DNA from: JBMNNU01 sp050942695
Lineage (GTDB): Bacteria > Chloroflexota > UBA6077
Assembly: GCA_050942695.1 (NCBI GenBank)
Contig: JBMNNU010000202.1
Span: forward strand, 1 to 5,964
DNA length: 5,964 nucleotides
Direction: 5' to 3'
Below are positions 1 to 5,964 of the stretch, piece after piece (position 1 is the first letter of the stretch; each line of letters starts with the position of its first letter). Below the pieces are notes generated by a model, which did not search any database, had not been told where the DNA came from, and saw nothing but the letters and a program-made list of their open reading frames with translations. The translations under genes and the position numbers were made by a program.

Positions 1-353
1 TCGAGATGGGTTCCCTGGAGATGACCATCGTTATCGGGGTTATCGACGTTCTCTGCATCATGAGCTGGCTGCCGGTCAACGAGACCATGTGCCTGGATCC
101 CATCAAACCCAGGTTGAGGAGCTCGGCATTCGGCATATCGCTGTTTATCTGCTTTATCCTTGGGGGCGCTTGGGGGCCTCTGGCCGTCGGCGCCCTTTCG
201 GACATGATGGGAGGCGGTGTTTCGGGTTTGTGGACGGCGCTGTTAGCCACTCTCCCTATCATGGCCCTCTGCCCGGTCTTCCAGCTCCTGGCCGCCAGGC
301 ACTACGTTGCCGATACGGCCGGTGTTACCGACGAGGTTTTCGCCGAGAAGTAG
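1..353 (+). CDS. MFS transporter, C-terminal part (5' end outside window)
   Basis: This is the 3' end of an inner-membrane transporter. The frame is open from the window edge, so the first in-frame Met at base 6 is probably internal. About 116 residues are visible. They contain roughly three hydrophobic segments (about residues 6-24, 42-63 and 74-97, counting from that Met). Between the first two lies PRLRSSAFGI, followed by GGAWGPLAVGALSD. A basic, Arg-containing cytoplasmic loop followed by a helix with a Gly-rich 'GGAWGP..VGALSD' stretch is typical of the penultimate helices of MFS carriers, especially the spinster-like and sugar-phosphate-like groups. The tail after the last helix is short and polar. 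The stop lies 21 bases before the next start, so the two genes are very likely cotranscribed, and the carrier may serve the PLP enzyme's substrate or product (inference). The substrate cannot be assigned. Confidence 0.8.
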   Translation, partial: EMGSLEMTIVIGVIDVLCIMSWLPVNETMCLDPIKPRLRSSAFGISLFICFILGGAWGPLAVGALSDMMGGGVSGLWTALLATLPIMALCPVFQLLAARHYVADTAGVTDEVFAEK

Positions 354-374
354 CCAAAGGAAAGGAGTCTTCTT

Positions 375-1664
375 ATGAGCGATTTCACCGAGCTTTTCGC
401 CGACCTGTTCGCGATGGTCGGGGCAGCTCGCCTGCCGGAAAAGGGCAAGGCGCCGGACGAGATCATGCGCTTGTTGCAGGAAGCTCGCACAATGGACGTC
501 GACTGGCGGGGTGGCAAAGTAGCAGCCTACGTTTTCTTCGCTGGCGACGACATCCTCCAACTGTCAAAGCAGGCGTTCATGGAGTACTTCAGTGAGAACG
601 CGCTGGACCCCACCGCCTTTCCCAGCCTCGGCCGGTTCGAAGCCGAGGTGGTGGGCATGGTGGGGAAGCTGCTCCACTGCGAGCAGGCGGCGGGCAACGT
701 ATCCTCCGGCGGCACTGAGAGCATCCTGCTGGCGGTGAAGACGGCGCGGGATCTTGCCAGGGCTAACAGACCGGAGGTGAGGGCGCCGGAGATCGTGATG
801 CCGGAAACAGCCCACGCTGCCTACAACAAGGCTGCCTACTACTTCGATCTGAAGCCGGTGCGGACACCGCTTGGCAGCGATCTGCGGCCGGACATGGAGG
901 CTCTCCGCGCCGCGGTTACCGACAACACCGTGCTGATCGTCGGCTCAGCCCCGGAGTATTCCTACGGGATGATCGATCCTATACAAGAGATGGGTGAAAT
1001 CGCCCTGGAGCGGGGCATCTGCTTCCACGTGGACTGCTGCATGGGCGGCTTCATGCTGCCCTTCATGGCGAAGCTAGGCTACCCTGTGCCGCCCTTCGAC
1101 TTCAACGTTCCCGGCGTAACATCCATCTCTGCCGACATCCACAAGTACGGCTACGCGGCAAAGGGGGCCTCGGCGATCCTGTATCGAGACCCCAGCTTCT
1201 TCTTGCAGCAGATCACCCACTTCGACGGCTGGCCCTCCGGCTTCTACCTGTCGCCGACCATAGCAGGCACCCGGCCGGGTGGTCCGCTCGCGGCAGCCTG
1301 GGCGGTGATGAACTATCTGGGGGAGGATGGGTACCTCAAACTGGCCGAGAGAACCATGAAGGTAACGCGGGCTCTGATGGACGGTATCAGCTCTATACCT
1401 GGGCTGGAGATAGTAGGAAAGCCTGATATGAGCCTTTTCTCTTACACCTCGCGGAGCCTGGATATCTACGCCGTGGCGGACGAGATGGAAAGACGCGGCT
1501 GGTGGGTAAGCAGGTTGAAAGAGCCCCACGCTATCCACCTTACTGTTACGCCGGCGCACGAGGCTCCGATGCAGGATTACCTGAGGGATCTGGCGGAGTC
1601 GACACAGTTGGTGGCCGAGGGCAAGGCGACAAGGCAGTCCGGGCGCGGCCGGTGGTACAGTTAG
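375..1664 (+). CDS. PLP-dependent lyase/decarboxylase, sphingosine-1-phosphate lyase-like
   Basis: A fold-type I PLP enzyme of the group II decarboxylase family, closest by eye to sphingosine-1-phosphate lyase (SPL), which splits phosphorylated long-chain bases into a fatty aldehyde and phosphoethanolamine. Visible motifs: SGGTES at 111-116 (PLP phosphate loop), H147 in ETAHAAYNKA (ring stacking), HVDCC at 218-222 with D220 for the pyridine nitrogen, SADIHKYGYAAKG at 252-264 with Schiff-base K257 and the second SPL lysine K263, and SPTIAGTRPGG at 293-303. Spacing from H147 to K257 and from K257 to Y428 matches what I recall of the bacterial SPL from Symbiobacterium. There is no N-terminal membrane helix, so it should be cytosolic. 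The SPL substrate motif NPLHPD reads NALDPT (75-80), and a pocket Tyr appears as F54, so the natural substrate may not be S1P. AAAGGAG seven bases before the ATG supports the start. It follows an MFS gene by 21 bases. A related amino-acid decarboxylase is the main alternative. Confidence 0.88.
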   Translation: MSDFTELFADLFAMVGAARLPEKGKAPDEIMRLLQEARTMDVDWRGGKVAAYVFFAGDDILQLSKQAFMEYFSENALDPTAFPSLGRFEAEVVGMVGKLLHCEQAAGNVSSGGTESILLAVKTARDLARANRPEVRAPEIVMPETAHAAYNKAAYYFDLKPVRTPLGSDLRPDMEALRAAVTDNTVLIVGSAPEYSYGMIDPIQEMGEIALERGICFHVDCCMGGFMLPFMAKLGYPVPPFDFNVPGVTSISADIHKYGYAAKGASAILYRDPSFFLQQITHFDGWPSGFYLSPTIAGTRPGGPLAAAWAVMNYLGEDGYLKLAERTMKVTRALMDGISSIPGLEIVGKPDMSLFSYTSRSLDIYAVADEMERRGWWVSRLKEPHAIHLTVTPAHEAPMQDYLRDLAESTQLVAEGKATRQSGRGRWYS

Positions 1665-1688
1665 CCATCTTTCGGAATCGATTCGTAA

Positions 1689-1713
1689 AGGGCGGGGCGC
1701 GATGCCCCGCCCT
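1689..1713 (+). terminator. Intrinsic-type terminator hairpin after the PLP lyase gene
   Basis: A perfect 10-bp inverted repeat, AGGGCGGGGC and GCCCCGCCCT, is separated by the 5-base loop GCGAT. It starts 25 bases after the stop codon. The stem is almost all G-C. The following tract is CCTTT, so the U-run is short and termination may be partial. It marks the likely end of the MFS/PLP-lyase transcription unit and separates it from the NudC unit. Confidence 0.72.
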
Positions 1714-1716
1714 CCT

Positions 1717-1745
1717 TTGATGTATTATAGACAGTAGAACACTAT
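1717..1745 (+). promoter_or_regulatory. Weak candidate sigma-70-type promoter before nudC
   Basis: The 103-base gap between the PLP lyase and nudC is the only intergenic space here large enough for a promoter, and its part after the terminator is clearly more AT-rich than its surroundings. TTGATG (1717-1722) could be a -35 box, with CACTAT (1740-1745) as a -10 box 17 bases later. TATTAT at 1723-1728 is a better -10 but has no good -35 upstream. Neither match is strong. The position after a terminator and before a three-gene unit is the main support. No operator-like palindrome is seen. Confidence 0.3.
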
Positions 1746-1767
1746 CGCTGCTTTATTTGAGGTACCT

Positions 1768-2682
1768 ATGGAATCTGTCGAACTGTCCTCGGCCTCCCAA
1801 AGTCCCGCTGCGAAGGACGGGACTCCCCTTACAGCCTTTCTTCCTTTCAATATCGACTGCCTGAATGGGCAGTTCGTCTCAGCTAAGGCCGGTGGTCCCA
1901 CCCCGCCTCTCTCCGGCCACTGGCTAATCGTTCAGAACCAGGGCCTGGTGATGCCCGATGGGCCGGAGCTAGCGCTACCAGTAGGCGACTTGCCGTCGGC
2001 TCTGGAGGGAATTGCTTCCCCTCCACTCTGGCTGGGAAGCTGGCGTGGTACCCCCTGCTGGATAACCAGGCTGGATAGAGACGCCCAGCTACCCCCCGGC
2101 TTTCGGCGCGAGACCATGGTCCCAATGCAGGGCACCCGACTGCCGGACGAGCTGCTCTCCCTGGGGGGTATGGCTATGCAGTTGCTTCACTGGGAGTCCA
2201 CGAGCGGCTACTGCCCCCGGTGCGGCGCGGCCACCGAGCGGATCGAGAACGAGTGGGGGAAGCGCTGCCCAAAATGCCGGTACGAGCACTACCCTCACCT
2301 CTATCCGGCGGTGATCATCCTCGTCCACGACGGCGACCGGGTGCTGCTTACCCGCAAGCGGGACTGGGCGCCGGGGCGGTATGCCCTGATAGCCGGCTTC
2401 GTGGACAACGGAGAGTCGCTGGAAGCAGCGGTCCGCCGTGAAATCCGGGAGGAGGTAGGCGTCGAGGTCGACGATATCCGGTACGTGGGGAGCCAGAACT
2501 GGCCTTTCCCGAGCCAGTTGATGGTTGGCTTCGTCGCGCGTTACGCAGGGGGCGAGCTAGTCGTCGATAAGGGTGAGCTGGATGATGCTCGCTGGTTCCC
2601 GTGCGATGAGCTTCCTAGCGGCCCATCTCGACATAGCATCGCAGGCTTCATCATGCAGCATTACGCGCGCCGCCAGCCCTAA
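1768..2682 (+). CDS. nudC: NAD(H) pyrophosphatase / NAD-cap RNA hydrolase, NudC family
   Basis: A Nudix hydrolase expected to cleave NADH or NAD+ to NMN(H) plus AMP, and in characterised members to remove NAD caps from RNA 5' ends; cytosolic. Domain order is typical: a poorly conserved N-terminal domain (about 20-140), a four-Cys zinc ribbon (C149, C152, C167, C170), then the Nudix domain. The Nudix box is perfect: G210, E216, R224-E225, E228-E229, G231, matching GX5EX7REUXEEXGU. The NudC signature after it reads SQNWPFPSQLM (242-252), where the family normally has SQPWPFP, so one Pro is Asn (N244). At 304 aa it is longer than the E. coli enzyme (257 aa, from memory) and near actinobacterial lengths; the extra residues lie N-terminally. 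TGAGGT ends four bases before the ATG. The gene ends in tandem stops (TAATAA). It is the first gene of a probable unit with the ThDP enzyme and DHA2 transporter, with no obvious biochemical link to them. Confidence 0.93.
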   Translation: MESVELSSASQSPAAKDGTPLTAFLPFNIDCLNGQFVSAKAGGPTPPLSGHWLIVQNQGLVMPDGPELALPVGDLPSALEGIASPPLWLGSWRGTPCWITRLDRDAQLPPGFRRETMVPMQGTRLPDELLSLGGMAMQLLHWESTSGYCPRCGAATERIENEWGKRCPKCRYEHYPHLYPAVIILVHDGDRVLLTRKRDWAPGRYALIAGFVDNGESLEAAVRREIREEVGVEVDDIRYVGSQNWPFPSQLMVGFVARYAGGELVVDKGELDDARWFPCDELPSGPSRHSIAGFIMQHYARRQP

Positions 2683-2716
2683 TAACAATCTGGGGGATCG
2701 TGAGCCCCACTAATCC

Positions 2717-2721
2717 GGAGG
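2717..2721 (+). promoter_or_regulatory. Shine-Dalgarno site deciding the ThDP enzyme start
   Basis: GGAGG lies eight bases before the ATG at 2730, which is ideal spacing. The frame is also open from a GTG at 2700, but that start has only a GGGGGA run three bases upstream and would place this strong site inside the coding region. The first ten residues it would add (MSPTNPEVYP) also precede the conserved family N-terminus. The ATG at 2730 is therefore preferred. Confidence 0.8.
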
Positions 2722-2729
2722 TTTACCCA

Positions 2730-4394
2730 ATGCGTGTAAATACAACTGCCCAACTGTTCGCTGAAACTATCCGAGGCCACGGCATCACCCACCTCTTCAT
2801 GGTGCCTGCGGTTTTCCACACCGCCATGGCTGCAATGGAGGAATTGGGAATAAGAAGGGTGACCACTCATCACGAGGTGGCAGCGGCCTACATGGCCGAC
2901 GGGTACGCTAGAGCCTCGCGCAAACCGGGAATCTGCATGGCGCAGTCGGTGGGCGCGGCCAACGTGGCGGCCGGGCTCCGGGATGCCTTTCTTTCGGGCT
3001 CTCCTGTCATCGCTGTCACCGGCGGGCCCCATCCGGATTCGAGATACCGATATCTGTATCAGGTGATCGAAGACTTCCCCATGTTCGAGCCGGTGACCAA
3101 GTTCAACGCTAGGGTGGATAAACCCTCGCGGTTGGCAGACCTCCTGAGGCAGGCCTTCAGGGTGGCAACCACTGGCTCGCCGGGGCCAGTTCACCTGGAG
3201 CTCCCCGGCCGGTTGGGTGAGGGCGTCAACGGTGAGGGCGACTTCGAGGTGATCGTAGAGAAGCAGCACAGCCGATACCCCGCCTACAGGCTCGAGCCGG
3301 AGGCCGAAGCGGTGCGACAGGCAGCGTCGGCGCTGGTTGCGGCCGAAAGGCCGGTGATAGTTGCGGGAGGCGGGGTTGTTGCCTCCGAGGCGGGTGCAGA
3401 GCTGGTGAAGCTGGCTGAGATGCTCGCTATCCCCGTGGCTACATCCCCGACCGGGAAGGGCTCGATACCAGAGGATCACCCCCTGGCTATCGGGCTGGTG
3501 GGAAGCTACGGCCGATGGTCTGCCAACCGGATCGTCGAGCAGGCCGACCTGGTGTTCTTCGTTGGAAGCCGCACCGGGGGGCTGACGACCAGGAACTGGG
3601 CGACTCCTCCCGCCGGCACACCGGTAATCCAGTTGGATATCGAGCCCTCCGAGATCGGGCGTAACTACCCGGTCCAGGTTGGGCTGTTGGGGGATGCCAG
3701 AGTCACGCTCCGGCGTTTAATGGCCGAGATTCAGCCGCTGGGAAAACACAGCTCGGCCTGGGCTGAGCGAGCCCAAGGTTTGCTGTCGCAATGGCGCTCC
3801 GAGATGGCGCCCCTGTTAGGATCGGATGCCGTGCCGATCCGGCCCGAGCGACTCTGCCGGGAGATCACCGATTTCCTGCCGGAAGAGGGTGTGGTAGTGG
3901 CAGACACGGGGCATGCGGCGATATGGAGCGGGACCATGATCGAGTTGAAGCGACCCGGTCAGAGGTTTATCCGATGCGCAGGCACCTTGGGGTGGTCTTT
4001 CCCCGCCTCCCTGGGGGTCAAATGCGCCCTTCCGGACAAGCCGGTGCTTTGCTTCACCGGCGACGGTGGGTTCTACTATCACATGGGGGAACTGGAGACG
4101 GCAGCCCGCTTTGGCATCAACACCGTAGTAGTGGTGAACAACAACGGCGCGTTGCAGCAGGTAAAGAAGGGGTTCGACCGGGCGTACGGCGGCGAACAAC
4201 GGGGGAGGGCTCACGAGATGTGGGTCTTCGAGGAGCAAAACCTGGCGACAGTAGCCCGCGACATGGGCTGGCTGGGGATCAGGGTGGAGCGCCCGGAGCA
4301 GATCGGTCCGGCGTTGGAAGAGGCCTTTGCGGCCGGCAAGCCCGCGCTGCTCGACGTTGTAACCGACCTGGAGGCGCAACCTCAGTGGTGGTGA
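2730..4394 (+). CDS. Thiamine-diphosphate-dependent enzyme, acetolactate synthase-like (IlvB/COG0028 type)
   Basis: A 554-aa enzyme with the three domains of the pyruvate oxidase/acetolactate synthase fold: PYR (about 1-165), a central Rossmann-like domain (about 190-330) and PP (about 375-545). E49 in HHEVAAAYMADGYAR is the Glu that activates the ThDP aminopyrimidine. GDGGF at 444-448 with NNN at 470-472 is the ThDP/Mg motif. QLDIEPSEIGRNY (301-313) is typical of the central domain. Such enzymes decarboxylate 2-oxo acids or join or split C-C bonds next to a carbonyl. It is not a clear acetolactate synthase: the usual GxPG near the N-terminus reads MVPAVF (24-29), the usual SGPG reads QSVGAAN (72-78), and no ilvN-like small subunit or other branched-chain gene is adjacent. 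The family assignment is firm but the substrate is unknown; benzoylformate, sulfopyruvate or acyl-CoA-type chemistry cannot be excluded. It lies between nudC (47 bases upstream) and the DHA2 transporter (24 bases downstream), suggesting that the transporter moves its substrate or product. Confidence 0.9.
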   Translation: MRVNTTAQLFAETIRGHGITHLFMVPAVFHTAMAAMEELGIRRVTTHHEVAAAYMADGYARASRKPGICMAQSVGAANVAAGLRDAFLSGSPVIAVTGGPHPDSRYRYLYQVIEDFPMFEPVTKFNARVDKPSRLADLLRQAFRVATTGSPGPVHLELPGRLGEGVNGEGDFEVIVEKQHSRYPAYRLEPEAEAVRQAASALVAAERPVIVAGGGVVASEAGAELVKLAEMLAIPVATSPTGKGSIPEDHPLAIGLVGSYGRWSANRIVEQADLVFFVGSRTGGLTTRNWATPPAGTPVIQLDIEPSEIGRNYPVQVGLLGDARVTLRRLMAEIQPLGKHSSAWAERAQGLLSQWRSEMAPLLGSDAVPIRPERLCREITDFLPEEGVVVADTGHAAIWSGTMIELKRPGQRFIRCAGTLGWSFPASLGVKCALPDKPVLCFTGDGGFYYHMGELETAARFGINTVVVVNNNGALQQVKKGFDRAYGGEQRGRAHEMWVFEEQNLATVARDMGWLGIRVERPEQIGPALEEAFAAGKPALLDVVTDLEAQPQWW

Positions 4395-4403
4395 ATCTAT
4401 AAA

Positions 4404-4409
4404 AGGAGG
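4404..4409 (+). promoter_or_regulatory. Shine-Dalgarno site deciding the DHA2 transporter start
   Basis: AGGAGG directly abuts an in-frame ATG at 4410, leaving no spacer, which is unfavourable for initiation. The second in-frame ATG at 4419 sits nine bases downstream of the site, near the ideal. The shorter protein loses only three residues (MGL), well before the first membrane helix. Confidence 0.75.
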
Positions 4410-4418
4410 ATGGGTTTA

Positions 4419-5894
4419 ATGCAAAAGGGCAGCCCGGCGCCTCTAGCGGAGACGCAACTGCTGGGAGTGGAGCGTAAATGGTGGGTGTTGGCCGCGATCG
4501 GGTTTGGAACCTTCATGTCGGCCATGAACGGCGCCATCGTCAACACCGTCGTTCCGCTGATCATGGATAGCTACGCTATCGACTTCGCCATCGCGGAGTG
4601 GGTTGTGATGATATACCTGCTGGTGGTAAGCGGCCTGCTGCTGACCTTCGGGCGACTGGGGGACATGATCGGCCACAAGAGGGTCTACATGTGGGGGTTC
4701 GTTTTCTTCACGATAGGAGCGGTGCTGTGCGGCCTGGCCCCTACCTCCGAGATCCTTATCGCGGTCCGCGCTCTGCAGGCTGTAGGTGCTGCGATGCTCT
4801 TTTCCAGCTCGCCCGCCATTCTGATCAACACTTTCCCAGGTCGCCAGAGAGGCCAGGCGCTGGGTATGCAGGGCACCATGACCTACCTTGGGTTGACAGT
4901 GGGGCCGGCGCTAGGTGGCTACCTGGCGGGTAGCTACGGCTGGCAGGCAGTCTTCTTCATCAACCTGCCGCTCGGAATCCTGGCAAGCGCCCTGGCCTAT
5001 TCCGTTATCCCTTCCATGGCCGGCGGAGCTCGCGGCGAACGGTTCGATCTGCCCGGGGCTTTCATCTTTACTGCGGGATTGAGCGCCTTGCTGCTCGCCA
5101 TGTCTCACGGGCAAAGCTGGGGCTGGACATCCGCCTCTGTGTTGGGATTGATGGCTGTTGGGGCAGCGTTGATGTTCGCGTTTATCCACCTGGAGGGGCG
5201 AACGGCTAACCCCATGCTGGATCTGTCGCTTTTCCGTGAACGGTTGTTTTCTGCCGCCACCGTAAGCGCGGTGTTGAATTTCATCTGCACCTACGGCGTG
5301 ACCTTCCTGATGCCCTTTTACCTGATCCAGTTCCGCGGCTTTACGCCCGCGCACTCCGGGCTGCTGCTGTCGAGCCAGGCGCTCGTAATGGCGGTGGTTG
5401 CCCCCTTCAGCGGCACGCTATCGGATCGCATCGGCTCGCGAGCCCTCGCCAGCCTGGGCATGGCGATCACGACCGTGGGATTGGTCCTGCTTAGCTCTGT
5501 CAGCCCCATAGCCACCGATGCCGAGATTGCGGGCTATCTGGCGCTGGTTGGATTGGGCATCGGGACCTTCGCCTCGCCGAACTCCAGCGCATTGATGGGC
5601 TCGGTTCCGCCGCAACGGCGCGGGGTTGCCTCCGCGGTAATGGCTGAAGCCCGGAACGTGGGTATGGTGCTTGGGATTGCGCTGTCGGGGGCTGCCTTTT
5701 CGACGGCGCTGGCGTCCCATGGAGGCGCCATCGAGTTGGGCAACCCAGCCTTCATGCCGGCCTTCAGGTATACGTTCCTCCTGGTGGCGGCCTTTGGTCT
5801 CGCGGGGGTTGTTACCTCGATGGTTCGGGGCAGTGCCCATAACCTGAGGTCTGCGGCCGCCCAATCAAATCCCGGCGGGCGAGCAGCCACATAA
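4419..5894 (+). CDS. MFS transporter, DHA2 (EmrB/QacA-like) 14-helix family
   Basis: A 491-aa inner-membrane proton-coupled carrier, probably an exporter. About 14 hydrophobic segments can be picked out, starting near residues 22-42 and ending near 450-468, which fits the DHA2 group (14 helices, around 500 aa). Motif A is clear in the loop between helices 2 and 3: GRLGDMIGHKR (78-88). A degenerate copy, SGTLSDRIGSR, is at 331-341. The antiporter motif C region, GLTVGPALGGYL (158-169), runs into GWQAVFFINLPLG (174-186), a hallmark of this family. The helix-1 motif, usually LDxTIVNVALP, reads MNGAIVNTVVP, so the Asp is Asn (N37). No outer-membrane factor or membrane-fusion partner is seen nearby. 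It follows the ThDP enzyme by 24 bases with no terminator, so the two are probably cotranscribed. Export of a product of that enzyme, or general drug efflux, are both possible; substrate unknown. Confidence 0.9.
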   Translation: MQKGSPAPLAETQLLGVERKWWVLAAIGFGTFMSAMNGAIVNTVVPLIMDSYAIDFAIAEWVVMIYLLVVSGLLLTFGRLGDMIGHKRVYMWGFVFFTIGAVLCGLAPTSEILIAVRALQAVGAAMLFSSSPAILINTFPGRQRGQALGMQGTMTYLGLTVGPALGGYLAGSYGWQAVFFINLPLGILASALAYSVIPSMAGGARGERFDLPGAFIFTAGLSALLLAMSHGQSWGWTSASVLGLMAVGAALMFAFIHLEGRTANPMLDLSLFRERLFSAATVSAVLNFICTYGVTFLMPFYLIQFRGFTPAHSGLLLSSQALVMAVVAPFSGTLSDRIGSRALASLGMAITTVGLVLLSSVSPIATDAEIAGYLALVGLGIGTFASPNSSALMGSVPPQRRGVASAVMAEARNVGMVLGIALSGAAFSTALASHGGAIELGNPAFMPAFRYTFLLVAAFGLAGVVTSMVRGSAHNLRSAAAQSNPGGRAAT

Positions 5895-5895
5895 T

Positions 5896-5923
5896 GTAGC
5901 CGCGCACCTTGATATTCGGCTAC
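5896..5923. repeat. Short inverted repeat after the DHA2 transporter gene
   Basis: GTAGCCG (5896-5902) and CGGCTAC (5917-5923) form a perfect 7-bp inverted repeat around a 14-base spacer, starting one base after the transporter's stop codon. In RNA it would fold as a hairpin, but no T-run follows on either side, so it is at best a weak or factor-assisted terminator. In a region this GC-rich, a 7-bp repeat may be chance. The remaining bases to 5964 show no clear + strand gene start. Confidence 0.3.
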
Positions 5924-5964
5924 GGCCTGGTGGTAAAGCTCCACTCTTTGGTGACGGCTTTCCC

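Noticed and set aside
2700..2729. GTG start for the ThDP enzyme, ten codons upstream of the ATG
   Set aside because: The strong GGAGG at 2717-2721 is ideally spaced for the ATG at 2730, while the GTG has only a poor, too-close G-run upstream.
2679..3479. Minus-strand open frame of 266 codons opposite the ThDP enzyme
   Set aside because: It lies wholly opposite the well-supported ThDP gene. Its translation is rich in His, Arg, Gly and Pro with no recognisable motif, as expected for the antisense of a GC-rich gene.
3819..3840. Inverted repeat GGATCGG/CCGATCC
   Set aside because: It sits inside the ThDP gene, in the linker before the PP domain, with no T-run. A chance 7-bp repeat in GC-rich coding sequence is the simpler explanation.
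3791..4402. Plus-strand open frame of 203 codons inside the ThDP gene, and a 187-codon minus-strand frame at 3816-4379
   Set aside because: Both overlap the PP domain, whose motifs are intact in the main frame. Their composition is Arg/Gly-rich and low in structure, and no ribosome binding site was noted.
5534..5964. Minus-strand frame with a protein-like start (ELYHQAVAEYQGARLHYVA) running into the DHA2 gene
   Set aside because: The first 20 residues look plausible, but the frame then overlaps about 360 bases of the transporter's conserved 3' region and becomes composition-biased. A convergent overlap of that size is unlikely.
1..5964. CRISPR array, tRNA or rRNA gene, insertion sequence, attachment site or riboswitch
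   Set aside because: No spaced direct repeats, no tRNA-like cloverleaf, no transposase-like protein and no terminal repeats were seen. The intergenic gaps are too short, apart from 103 bases at 1665-1767, which hold only the terminator and a weak promoter candidate.

Overview
The window is about 6 kb of GC-rich bacterial DNA. By eye, G+C is clearly above half. Genes are tightly packed, all on the + strand, with strong Shine-Dalgarno sites of the GGAGG type. Arg AGG and Ile ATA codons occur alongside GC-rich ones. I cannot name the organism from this. A free-living bacterium such as a Chloroflexota, Actinomycetota or related high-GC lineage would fit, but that is a guess.

Layout: (1) Bases 1-353 are the C-terminal end of a major facilitator superfamily (MFS) transporter cut by the window edge. 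(2) After 21 bases comes a 429-aa PLP enzyme that aligns well with sphingosine-1-phosphate lyase (SPL), but without a membrane anchor and with changes in its substrate pocket. A GC-rich hairpin terminator closes this first transcription unit. (3) A second unit starts with a NudC-type NAD(H) pyrophosphatase with an intact zinc ribbon and Nudix box. It is followed by a thiamine-diphosphate enzyme of the acetolactate synthase/pyruvate oxidase fold and then a 14-helix MFS transporter of the DHA2 type. Gaps are short and there is no terminator between these genes. (4) The last 70 bases hold a short inverted repeat and possibly the tail of a convergent gene.

Taken together, two C-C bond enzymes (a PLP lyase or decarboxylase and a ThDP lyase, decarboxylase or carboligase) lie between two transporters. 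This looks like a small accessory pathway for taking up, converting and exporting an organic acid, amino acid or aldehyde-type compound. The substrate cannot be read from the sequence, and NudC may be there only by chance. The most interesting points are the altered SPL-like active site and the non-standard motifs of the ThDP enzyme. Two start codons (ThDP enzyme and DHA2 transporter) are better placed slightly downstream of the longest reading frame.
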